A stretch of 64,000 bases of DNA from Ptiloglossa arizonensis. Taxonomy: Eukaryota > Arthropoda > Insecta > Hymenoptera > Colletidae. The position numbers and the translations under genes were made by a program. Shown piece after piece: positions 51,425 through 63,600 of this stretch. Under the pieces are notes generated by a model. It did no database searches. It was given only the letters and a program-made list of their open reading frames with translations, and had not been told where the DNA came from. Position 1 is the stretch's first letter; the number at the start of each line of letters is the position of its first letter. The stretch spans positions 930,001-994,000 of the forward strand of contig NW_027478417.1 of the NCBI RefSeq assembly GCF_051014685.1. Direction: 5' to 3'.

Positions 51425-52840
51425 ATGACTGATACACGAAACAATTAACTACAATGGCCTAGGGGAAAAACACACATACCGTTGTAATCGGGCGAGTTTC
51501 TACTTTCAAATGCAACAGGAATTTCACGAGTTCGTCAATCCGTTCGCGAGATATGGGAGTTTGCAGTTAAGGAATGGTTGAGAAACCATCAAAATTTTCG
51601 CAAGTCTGATACTCGAAACCAATAACTACAATGGCCTAGGGGAAAAACACACATACCGTTGTAATCGGGCGAGTTTCAACTTTCAATCGCAACAGGAATT
51701 TCACGAGTTCGTCAATCCGTTCGCGAGATATGGGAGTTTGCAGTTAAGGAGTGGTTGAGAAACCATCAAAATTTTCGCAAGTCTGATACTCGAAACCAAT
51801 AACTACTATGGCCTTGGGCAAAAATACACATACCGTTGTAATCGGGCGAGTTTCTACTTTCAGGTGCAATATGAATTTCTCGAGTTCGTCAATCCGTTCG
51901 CGAGATATGGGTGTTTGAAGATAAGGAATGGTTGAGAAACCATCAAAATTTTCGCAAGTCTGATACTCGAGATCAATAACTTCTATTTCCTACGGCAAAA
52001 ATACACATACCGTTGTAATCGGGCGAGTTTCTGCTTTCATATGCAACAGGAATTTCTCGAGTTCGTCAATCCGTTCGCGAGATATGGGAGTTTGAAGTTA
52101 AGGAATGGTTTAGAAATCATCAAAATTTTCGCATGACTGATACACGAAACAATTAACTACAATGGCCTAGGGGAAAAACACACATACCGTTGTAATCGGG
52201 CGAGTTTCTACTTTCAAATGCAACAGGAATTTCACGAGTTCGTCAATCCGTTCGCGAGATATGGGAGTTTGCAGTTAAGGAATGGTTGAGAAACCATCAA
52301 AATTTTCGCAAGTCTGATACTCGAAACCAATAACTACAATGGCCTAGGGGAAAAACACACATACCGTTGTAATCGGGCGAGTTTCAACTTTCAATCGCAA
52401 CAGGAATTTCACGAGTTCGTCAATCCGTTCGCGAGATATGGGAGTTTGCAGTTAAGGAGTGGTTGAGAAACCATCAAAATTTTCGCAAGTCTGATACTCG
52501 AAACCAATAACTACTATGGCCTTGGGCAAAAATACACATACCGTTGTAATCGGGCGAGTTTCTACTTTCAGGTGCAATATGAATTTCTCGAGTTCGTCAA
52601 TCCGTTCGCGAGATATGGGTGTTTGAAGATAAGGAATGGTTGAGAAACCATCAAAATTTTCGCAAGTCTGATACTCGAGATCAATAACTTCTATTTCCTA
52701 CGGCAAAAATACACATACCGTTGTAATCGGGCGAGTTTCTGCTTTCATATGCAACAGGAATTTTTCGAGTTCGTCAATCCGTTCGCGAGATATGGGAGTT
52801 TGAAGTTAAGGAATGGTTGAGAAACCATCAAAATTTTCGC
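51425..52840 (+). repeat. 708-bp tetrameric higher-order repeat, two units
   Basis: The four-monomer series GGTTTAGAAATCATC/CATGACTGATACACG, AAATGCAAC, CAATCGCAAC and CAATATGAATTTC/TACGGC is present twice in a row. The TACGGC anchors at 52015 and 52723 are exactly 708 bp apart. After the second unit the sequence passes into a GAAATTATTTGG monomer instead of repeating. Confidence 0.85.
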
Positions 52841-53879
52841 AAGTCTGATACTCGAAACCAATAACTACAATGACCTAGGGGAAAAATACACATACCGTTG
52901 TAATTGGGAGAGTTTCTACTGTCAGATGCAACAGAAATTATTTGGATTCGTCAATCCGTTCGCGAAATATCGGAGTTTGAAGTGGAGGTATGGTTGAGAA
53001 ACCATCAACATTTTCGCTGGTCTGATACTCGAAACCAATAACTGGAATGGCCTGGGGGAAAAGTACACACACCATTGTAATCGGGCGAGTTTCTACTTTC
53101 AGATGCAACAGGAATTTCTCGAGTTCGTCAATCCGTTCGCGAGATATGGGAGTTAGAAGTTAAGGAATGGTTGAGAAACCATCAAAATTTTCGCAAGTCT
53201 GATACTCGAAACCAATAACTACTATTGCCTAGGGCAAAAATACACATACCGTTGTAATCGGGCGAGTTTCTGCTTTCGGATGCAACAGGAATTTCTCGAG
53301 TTCGTCAATCCGTTCGCGAGATATGGGAGTTTGAAGTTACGGAATGTTTGAGAAACCATCAGAATTTTCGCTGGTCTGATACTCGAAACCTATAACTGGA
53401 ATGGCCTAGGGGAAAAGTACACAAACCATTGTAATCGGGCGAGTTTCTACTTTCAGATGCAACAGGAATATCTCGAGTTCGTCAATCCGTTCGCGAGATA
53501 TGGGAGTTTGAAGTTAAGGAATGGTTGAGAAACCATCAAAATTTTCGCAAGTCTGATACTCGAAACCAATAACTACTATTGCCTAGGGCAAAATACACAT
53601 ACCGTTGTAATCGGGTAACTTTCTGATTTCAGATGCAACAGGAAATTCTCGAATTCGTCAATCCGTTCGCGAGATATGGGAGTTTGAAGTTAAGGAATGG
53701 TTGAGGAACCATCAAAATTTTCGCTGGTCTGATACTCGAAACCAATAACTGGAATGGCCTAGGGGAAAAGTACACATACCTTTGTAAGCGGACGAGTTTC
53801 CATTTTCAGACGCAACAGGAATTTCTCGAGCTCGCCATTCCGTTCGCGAGATATGGGAGTTTGAAGTTAAGAAATGGTT

Positions 53880-56770
53880 GACAAACCATCAAAATTTTCG
53901 CAAGTCTGATACTCGAAACCAATAACTACTATGGCCTACGGCAAAAATACACATACCGTTGTAATTGGGAGAGTTTCTACTGTCAGATGCAACAGAAATT
54001 ATTCGGATTCGTCAAACCGTTCGCGAAATATCGGAGTTTGAAGTGGAGATATGGTTGAGAAACCATCAACATTTTCGCTGGTCTGATACTCGAAACCAAT
54101 AACTGGAATGGCCTAGAGGAAAAGTACACAGACCATTGTAATCGGACGAGAATCTGCTTTCAGATGCAACAGGAATTTCTCGAGTTAGTCAATCCGTTCG
54201 CGAGATATAGGAATTTGAAGTTAAGGAATGGTTCAGAAACCATTAAAATTTTCGCAAGTCTGATATTCGAAACCAATAACCACTATGGCCTAGGGCAAAA
54301 ATACACATACCTTTGTAATTGGGAGAGTTTCTACTGTCAGATGCAACAGAAATTATTCGGATTCGTCAATCCGTTCGCGAAATATCGGAGTTTGAAGTTA
54401 AGGAATGGTTGAGAAACCATCAACATTTGCGCTGGTCTGATACTCGAAACCAGTAACTGGAGTGGCCTTGGGGAAAAGTACACACACCATTGTAATCGGG
54501 CGAGTTTCTTCTTTCAGATACAACAGGAATTTCTCGAGTTCGTGAATGCGTTCGCGAGATGTGGGAGTTTGAAGTTAAGGAATGGTTGAGAAACCATCAA
54601 AATTTTCGCAAGTCTGATACTCGAAACCAATAACTACAATGGCCTACCTGAAAAATACACATACCGTTGTAATCGGGCGAGTATCTGCTTTCATATGTAA
54701 CAGGAATTTCTCGAGATCGTCAATCCGTCCGCGAGATATGGGAGTTTGAAGTTAAGGAATGGTTGAGAAACCATCAATATTTTCGCAAGTCTGATACTCG
54801 AAACCAATGACTACAATGGCCCAGGGGAAAAATACACATACCGTCGTAATCGGGCGAGTATCTGCTTTCAGATTCAACAGGAATTTCTCGAGTTCGTCAA
54901 TCCGTTCGCGAGATTTTGGAGTTTGAAGTTAAGAAATGGTTGAGAAACCATCAAAATTTTCGCAAGTCTGATACTCGAAACCAATAACTACAATGGCCTA
55001 GGGGAAAAGTACACATACCGTCGTAATCGGGCGAGTATCTGCTTTCAGATTCAACAGGCATTTCTCGAGTTCGTCAATCCGTTCGCGAGATTTTGGAGAT
55101 TGAAGTTAAGAAATGGTTGAGAAACCATCAAAATTTTCGCAAGTCTGATGCTCGAAACCAATAACTACTCTCTCCTAGGGCAAAAATACACATACCGTTG
55201 TAATCGGGCGAGTTTCTGCTTTCAGATGCAACAGGAATTTCTCGAGTTCGTCAATCCGTTCGTGAGATATGGTTGTTTGAAGTTAAGGAATGGTTGAGAA
55301 ACCATCAAAATTTTCGCAAGTCTGATACTCGAGTCCAATAACTACTATGGCCTAGGGCAAAAATTCACATACCGCTGTAATCGGGCGGGTTTCTGCTTTC
55401 AGATGCAGCAGGACTTTTTCGGGTTCGTCAATCCGTTCGCGAGATATGGGGTTTGAAGATAAGGAATGGTTGAGAAACCATGAAAATTTTCGCAAGTCTG
55501 ATACTCGAAACCAATAACTACAGTGGCCTACGTGAAAAATACGCATACCGTTGTAATCGGGCGAGTATCTGCTTTCATATGCAACAGGAATTTCTCGAGA
55601 TCGTCAATCCGTCCGCGAGATATGGGAGTTTGAAGTTAAGGAATGGTTGAGAAACCATCAATATTTTCGCAAGTCTGATACTCGAAACCAATAACTACAA
55701 TGGTCCAGGGGAAAAATACACATACCGTCGTAATCGGGCGAGTATCTGCTTTCAGATTCAACAGGAATCTCTCGAGTTCGTCAATCCGTTCGCGAGATTT
55801 TGGAGTTTGAAGTTAAGAAATGGTTGAGAAACCATCAAAATTTTCACAAGTCTGATATACGAAACCAATAACTACTATGGTCTAGGGCGAAAATACGCAT
55901 ACCGTTGTAATTGGGCGAGCTTCTACTTTCAGATACAAGAGGAATTTCTCGAGTTCGTCAATCCGTTCGTGAGATATGGGAGTTTGAATTTAAGGAGTGG
56001 TTGAGAAACCTTCAAAATTTTCGCAATTCTGAAACTCGAAACCAATAACTACTATTTCCTAGGGCAAAAATACACATACCAGGTGATCGGGCAAGTTTCT
56101 GCTTTCATATGCAACAGGAATTTCTCTAGTTCGTCAATCCGTCCGCGAGATATGGGAGTTTGAAGTTAAGGCGTGGATGAGAAACCATCAAAATTTTCGC
56201 AAGTCTATACTCGAAACCAATAACCGGAATGGCCCAGGGGAAAAATACACATACCGTCGTAATCGGGCGAGTATCTGCTTTCAGATTCAACAGGAATTTC
56301 TCGAGTTCGTCAATCCGTTCGCGAGATTTTGGAGTTTGAAGTTAAGAAATGGTTGAGAAACCATCAAAATTTTCGCAAGTCTGATACTCGAAACCAATAA
56401 CTACAATGGCCTAGGGGAAAAGTACACATACCGTCGTAATCGGGCGAGTATCTGCTTTCAGATTCAACAGGAATTTCTCGAGTTCGTCAATCCGTTCGCG
56501 AGATTTTGGAGATTGAAGTTAAGAAATGGTTGAGAAGCCATCAAAATTTTCGCAAGTCTGATACTCGAAACCAATAACTACTATGGCCTAGGGCAAAAAT
56601 ACACATACCGTTGTAATTGGGAGAGTTTCTACTGTCAGATGCAACAGAAATTATTCGGATTCGTCAAACCGTTCGCGAAATATCGGAGTTTGAAGTTAAG
56701 GAATGGTTGAGAAACCATCAACATTTGCGCTGGTCTGATACTCGAAACCAGAAACTGGAGTGGCCTTGGT
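53880..56770 (+). repeat. Sixteen-monomer block duplicated at 60420-63140
   Basis: The offset is 6543 bp (37 monomers) up to about 55690, then 6366 bp (36 monomers) from about 55860 to the end. The second copy lacks exactly one monomer, the GGTCCAGGGG monomer near 55700-55860. Rare strings present in both copies include GGCCTACCTGAAAAATAC (54641 and 61184), CATATGTAACAGG, GGACTTTTTCGGGTTCG and CATACCAGGTGATCGGGC (56077 and 62443). The copies differ at few positions. Confidence 0.9.
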
Positions 56771-58534
56771 GAAAAGTACACACACCATTGTAATCGGGCG
56801 AGTTTCTTCTTTCAGATACAACAGGAATTTCTCGAGTTCGTGAATGCGTTCGCGAGATGTGGGAGTTTGAAGTTAAGGAATGGTTGAGAAACCTTCAAAA
56901 TTTTCGCAAGTCTGATACTCGAAACCAATAACTACAATGGCCTAGTGGAAAAATACACATACCTTTGTAATTGGGAGAGTTTCTACTGTCAGATGCAACA
57001 GAAATTATTCGGATTCGTCAATCCGTTCGCGAGATATGGGAGTTTGAAATTAAGGAATGTTTGACAAACCATCAAAATTTTCGCAAGTCTGATACTCGAA
57101 ACCAATAACTACAATGGCCTAGGGGAAAAATACACATGCCGTTGTTATCGGGCGAGTTTCTACTTTCAGATGCAACAGGATTATCTCGAGTTCGTCAATC
57201 CGTTAACGAGATATGGGAGTTTGAAGTTAAGGAATGGTTGAGAAACCATCAAAATTTTCGCAAGTCTGATACTCGAAACCAATAACTACAATGGCCTAGG
57301 GGAAAAATACACATGCCGTTGTAATTGGGCGAGTTTCTACTTTCAGAAGCAACAGGAATTTCTCGAATTCGTCAATCCGTTCGCCAGATATGGGAGTTTG
57401 AAGTTAAGGAAAGGTTGAGAAACCATCAATATTTTCGCAAGTCTGATACTCGAAACCAATAACTGGAATGTCCTAGGGGAAAAGTACACACACCATTGTA
57501 ATCGGGCGAGTTTCTATTTTCAGATGCAACAGGAATTTCTCCAGTTCGCCAATCCGTTCGTGAGATATGGGAGTTTGAAGTTAAGGAATGGTTTAGAAAC
57601 CATCAAAATTTTCGCATGGCTGATACTCGAAACAATTAACTACAATGGCCTAGGGGAAAAATACACATACCGTTGTAATCGGGCGAGCCTCTGCTTTCAC
57701 ATGCAACAGGAATTTCACGAGTTCGTCAATCCGTTCGCGAGATATGGGAGTTTGAAGTTAAGGAATGGTTGAGAAACCATCAAAATTTTCGCAAGTCTGA
57801 TACTCGAAACCAATAACTACTATGGCCTAGGGCAAAAATACACATACCGTTGTAATCGGGCGAGTTTCTACTTTCAGGTGCAATATGAATTTCTCGAGTT
57901 TGTCAATCCGTTAGCAATATATGGGAGCTTGAAGTTAAGGAATGTTTGAGAAACCATCAAAATTTTCGCAAGTCTGATACTCGAAACCATTAACTACAAT
58001 GGCCTAGGGGAAAAAGACACATACCGTTGTAATCGGGCGAGTTTCTACTTTCAGATGCAACCGGTATTTCTCGAGTTCGTCAATCCGTTCGCGAGATATG
58101 GGAGTTTGAAGTTAAGGAATGGTTGAGAAACCATCAAAATTTTCGCAAGTCTGATACTCGAAACCAATAACTACAATGGCCTAGGGGAAAAATACACACA
58201 CCGTTGTAATCGGGCGAGTTTCTGCTTTCAGATGCAAGAGGAATATCTCGAGTTCATCAATCCGTTCGCGAGATATGGTAGTATGAAGTTAAGGAATGGT
58301 TGATAAACCATCAAAATTTTTGCAAGTCTGATACTCGAAACCAATAACTACAATGACCTACGGGAAAAATACACATACCGTTGCAATCGGGCGAGTTTCT
58401 ACTTTCAGATGCAATAGGAATTTCTCGAGTTCGTCAATCCGTTCGCGAGGTACGGGAGTTTGAAGTTAAGGAATGGTTGAGAAGCCATCAAAATTTTCGC
58501 AATTCTGATGCTAGAGACGAATAACTAGAATGGC

Positions 58535-59000
58535 TTAGGGCATAAATATTCATACCGTTGTAATCGGGCGAGTTTCTGTTTTCAGATGCAACAGGAATTT
58601 CTCGCGTTCGTCAATCCGTTCGTGAGATATGGGAGTTTGAAGTTCAGGAATGGTTGAGAAACCATCAAAATTTTCGCAAGTCTGATACTCGAAACCAATA
58701 ACTACAATGGCCCACGTGAAAAATACACATACCGTTGTAATCGGGCGAGTATCTGCTTTCATATGCAACAGGAATTTCTCGAGTTCGTCAATCCGTCCGC
58801 GAGATATGGGAGTTTGAAGATGAGGAATGGTTGAGAAACCATCAAAATTTTCGCAAGTCTGATACTCGAAACCAATAACTACAATGGCCCACGTGAAAAA
58901 TACACATACCGTTGTAATCGGGCGAGTATCTGCTTTCATATGCAACAGGAATTTCTCGAGTTCGTCAATCCGTCCGCGAGATATGGGAGTTTGAAGATGA
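58535..59000 (+). repeat. Tandem pair of monomers with CCCACGTGAAAAATAC
   Basis: CCCACGTG occurs at 58711 and 58888, 177 bp apart, in monomers that are essentially identical over their length, including CATATGCAACAGG, CGTCCGCGAG and GAAGATGAGG. The repeat explains the longest reading frame in the window, 131 codons on the minus strand, which spans a little over two monomers. CACGTG is a new 6-bp palindrome in place of the usual CCTAGG region. Confidence 0.85.
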
Positions 59001-60059
59001 GGAATGGTTGAGAAACCATCAAAATTTTCGCAAGTCTGATACTCGAAACCAATAACTATAATGGCCTAGGGGAAAAATACACATACCGTCGTAATCGGGC
59101 GAGTATCTGCTTTCAGATTCAACAGGAATTTCTCGAGTTCGTCAATCTGTTCGCGAGATTTTGGAGTTTGAAGTTAAGAAATGGTTGAGAAACCATCAAA
59201 ATTTTCGCAAGTCTGATACTCGAAACCAATAACTACAATGGCCTAGGGGAAAAGTACACATACCGTCGTAATCGGGCGAGTATCTGCGTTCAGATTCAAC
59301 AGGAATTTCTCGAGTTCGTCAATCCGTTCGCGAGATTTTGGAGATTGAAGTTAAGAAATGGTTGAGAAACCATCAAAATTTTCGCAAGTCTGATACTCGA
59401 AACCAATAACTACTATGGCCTAGGGCAAAAATTCACATACCGCAGTAATCGGGCGGGTTTCTGCTTTCAGATGCAGCAGGACTTTCTCGAGTTCGTCAAT
59501 CCGTTCGCGAGATATGGGGTTTGAAGATAAGGAATGGTTGAGAAACCATGAAAATTTTCGCAAGTCTGATACTCGAAACCAATAACTACTATGGCCTAGG
59601 GCAAAAATACATATACCGTTGTAGTCGGGCGAGTTTCTACTTTCAGGTGCAATATGAATTTCTCGAGTTTGTCAATCCGTTAGCGATATATGGGAGCTTG
59701 AAGTTAAGGAATGTTTGAGAAACCATCAAAATTTTCGCAAGTCTGATACTCGAAACCATTAACTACAATGGCCTAGGGGAAAAAGACACATACCGTTGTA
59801 ATCGGGCGAGTTTCTACTTTCAGATGCAACCGGAATTTCTCGAGTTCGTCAATCCGTTCGTGAGATATGGGAGTTTGAAGTTAAGGAATGGTTGAGAAAC
59901 CATCAAAATTTTCGCAAGTCTGATACTCGAAACCAATAACTTCTATTGCCTAGGGCAAAAATACACATACCGTTGTAATCGGGCGAGTTTCTACTATCAG
60001 ATGCAGCAGGAATTTCTCGAGTTCGTCAATGCGTTCGCGAGATATGGGAGTTTGAAGTT

Positions 60060-60640
60060 AAGGAATGGTTGAGAAACCATCAAAAATTTCGCTGCTCTGC
60101 TACTCGAAACCAATAACTGGAATGCCTTGGGGAAAAGTACAGACACCATTGTAATCGGGCGAGTTTCAACCTTCAAATGCAACAGGAATTTCTCGAGTTC
60201 GTCAATCCGTTCGCGAGATACGGAGTTTGAAGTTAAGGAATGGTTGAGAAACCATCAAAATTTTCGCTGGTCTGATACTCGAAACCAATAACTGGAATGG
60301 CCTAGGGGAAAAGTACACATACCTTTGTAATCGGGCGAGTTTCCATTTTCAGACGCAACAGGAATTTCTCGAGCTCGCCATTCCGTTCGCGAGATATGGG
60401 AGTTTGAAGTTAGGAAATGGTTGACAAACCATCAAAATTTTCGCAAGTCTGATACTCGAAACCAATAACTACTATGGCCTACGGCAAAAATACACATACC
60501 GTTGTAATTGGGAGAGTTTCTACTGTCAGATGCAACAGAAATTATTCGGATTCGTCAAACCGTTCGCGAAATATCGGAGTTTGAAGTGGAGGTATGGTTG
60601 AGAAACCATCAACATTTTCGCTGGTCTGATACTCGAAACC
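60060..60640 (+). repeat. Block duplicated at 63418-64000 (3357 bp, 19 monomers)
   Basis: Anchors 60151 and 63508 follow ATGCCTTGGGG and ATGCTTGGGG respectively. Shared variants include GTACAGACACC, GTTTCAACCTTCAAATGC, GCGAGATACGGAG and GAAGTTAGGAAATGG. The duplication runs off the right edge of the window. The second copy has a small deletion near 63965 (AACCACAACATTTCC). Confidence 0.85.
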
Positions 60641-63600
60641 AATAACTGGAATGGCCTAGAGGAAAAGTACACAGACCATTGTAATCGGACGAGAATCTGC
60701 TTTCAGATGCAACAGGAATTTCTCGAGTTAGTCAATCCGTTCGCGAGATATAGGAATTTGAAGTTAAGGAATGGTTCAGAAACCATCAAAATTTTCGCAA
60801 GTCTGATATTCGAAACCAATAACCACTATGGCCTAGGGCAAAAATACACATACCTTTGTAATTGGGAGAGTTTCTACTGTCAGATGCAACAGAAATTATT
60901 CGGATTCGTCAATCCGTTCGCGAAATATCGGAGTTTGAAGTTAAGGAATGGTTGAGAAACCATCAACATTTGCGCTGGTCTGATACTCGAAACCAGTAAC
61001 TGGAATGGCCTTGGGGAAAAGTACACACACCATTGTAATCGGGCGAGTTTCTTCTTTCAGATACAACAGGAATTTCTCGAGTTCGTGAATGCGTTCGCGA
61101 GATGTGGGAGTTTGAAGTTAAGGAATGGTTGAGAAACCATCAAAATTTTCGCAAGTCTGATACTCGAAACCAATAACTACAATGGCCTACCTGAAAAATA
61201 CACATACCGTTGTAATCGGGCGAGTATCTGCTTTCATATGTAACAGGAATTTCTCGAGATCGTCAATCCGTCCGCGAGATATGGGAGTTTGAAGTTAAGG
61301 AATGGTTGAGAAACCATCAATATTTTCGCAAGTCTGATACTCGAAACCAATAACTACAATGGCCCAGGGGAAAAATACACATACCGTCGTAATCGGGCGA
61401 GTATCTGCTTTCAGATTCAACAGGAATTTCTCGAGTTCGTCAATCCGTTCGCGAGATTTTGGAGTTTGAAGTTAAGAAATGGTTGAGAAACCATCAAAAT
61501 TTTCGCAAGTCTGATACTCGAAACCAATAACTACAATGGCCTAGTGGAAAAGTACACATACCGTCGTAATCGGGCGAGTATCTGCTTTCAGATTCAACAG
61601 GCATTTCTCGAGTTCGTCAATCCGTTCGCGAGATTTTGGAGATTGAAGTTAAGAAATGGTTGAGAAACCATCAAAATTTTCGCAAGTCTGATGCTCGAAA
61701 CCAATAACTACTATCTCCTAGGGCAAAAATACACATACCGTTGTAATCGGGCGAGTTTCTGCTTTCAGATGCAACAGGAATTTCTCGAGTTCGTCAATCC
61801 GTTCGTGAGATATGGTTGTTTGAAGTTAAGGAATGGTTGAGAAACCATCAAAATTTTCGCAAGTCTGATACTCGAGTCCAATAACTACTATGGCCTAGGG
61901 CAAAAATTCACATACCGCTGTAATCGGGCGGGTTTCTGCTTTCAGATGCAGCAGGACTTTTTCGGGTTCGTCAATCCGTTCGCGAGATATGGGGTTTGAA
62001 GATAAGGAATGGTTGAGAAACCATGAAAATTTTCGCAAGTCTGATACTCGAAACCAATAACTACAATGGCCTACGTGAAAAATACGCATACCGTTGTAAT
62101 CGGGCGAGTATCTGCTTTCATATGCAACAGGAATTTCTCGAGATCGTCAATCCGTCCGCGAGATATGGGAGTTTGAAGTTAAGGAATGGTTGAGAAACCA
62201 TCAATATTTTCGTAAGTCTGATACTCGAAACCAATAACTACTATGGTCTAGGGCGAAAATACGCATACCGTTGTAATTGGGCGAGCTTCTACTTTCAGAT
62301 ACAAGAGGAATTTCTCGAGTTCGTCAATCCGTTCGTGAGATATGGGAGTTTGAATTTAAGGAGTGGTTGAGAAACCTTCAAAATTTTCGCAAGTCTGAAA
62401 CTCGAAACCAATAACTACTATTTCCTAGGGCAAAAATACACATACCAGGTGATCGGGCAAGTTTCTGCTTTCATATGCAACAGGAATTTCTCTAGTTCGT
62501 CAATCCGTCCGCGAGATATGGGAGTTTGAAGTTAAGGCGTGGATGAGAAACCATCAAAATTTTCGCAAGTCTATACTCGAAACCAATAACTGGAATGGCC
62601 CAGGGGAAAAATACACATACCGTCGTAATCGGGCGAGTATCTGCTTTCAGATTCAACAGGAATTTCTCGAGTTCGTCAATCCGTTCGCGAGATTTTGGAG
62701 TTTGAAGTTAAGAAATGGTTGAGAAACCATCAAAATTTTCGCAAGTCTGATACTCGAAACCAATAACTACAATGGCCTAGGGGAAAAGTACACATACCGT
62801 CGTAATCGGGCGAGTATCTGCTTTCAGATTCAACAGGAATTTCTCGAGTTCGTCAATCCGTTCGCGAGATTTTGGAGATTGAAGTTAAGAAATGGTTGAG
62901 AAGCCATCAAAATTTTCGCAAGTCTGATACTCGAAACCAATAACTACTATGGCCTAGGGCAAAAATACACATACCGTTGTAATTGGGAGAGTTTCTACTG
63001 TCAGATGCAACAGAAATTATTCGGATTCGTCAAACCGTTCGCGAAATATCGGAGTTTGAAGTTAAGGAATGGTTGAGAAACCATCAACATTTGCGCTGGT
63101 CTGATACTCGAAACCAGTAACTGAAGTGGCCTTGGGGAAAAGTACACACACCATTGCAATCGGGCGAGTTTCTACTTTCAGATGCAACAGGAATTTCTCG
63201 AGTTCGTCAATCCATTCGTGAGATATGGGAGTTTGAAGTTAAGGAATGGATGAGAAACCATCAAAATTTTCGCAAGTCTGATACTCGAAACCAATTACTT
63301 CTATTTCCTAGGGCAAAAATACACATACCGTTGTAATCGGGCGAGTTTCTGCTTTCATATGCAACAGGAATTTCTCGAGTTCGTTAATCCGTTCGCGAGA
63401 TATGGGAGTTAGAAGTTAAGGAATGGTTGAGAAACCATCAAAGATTTCGCTGGTCTGATACTCGAAACCAATAACTGGAATGCTTGGGGAAAAGTACAGA
63501 CACCATTGTAATCGGGCGAGTTTCAACCTTCAAATGCAACAGGAATTTCTCGAGTTCGTCAATCCGTTCGCGAGATACGGAGTTTGAAGTTAAGGAATGG

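Larger units (their letters stand above)
49500..53880 (+). repeat. Domain 6: AAATGCAAC / TTTCACGAG monomers and a 708-bp HOR
   Basis: About 25 monomers. Frequent types carry GGAATTTCACGAGTTCG, GGGAGTTTGCAG, GGTTTAGAAATCATC with CATGACTGATACACG, and GTAATTGGGAGAG with ATTATTTGGATTCG. No gene or unique sequence is present. Confidence 0.8.
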
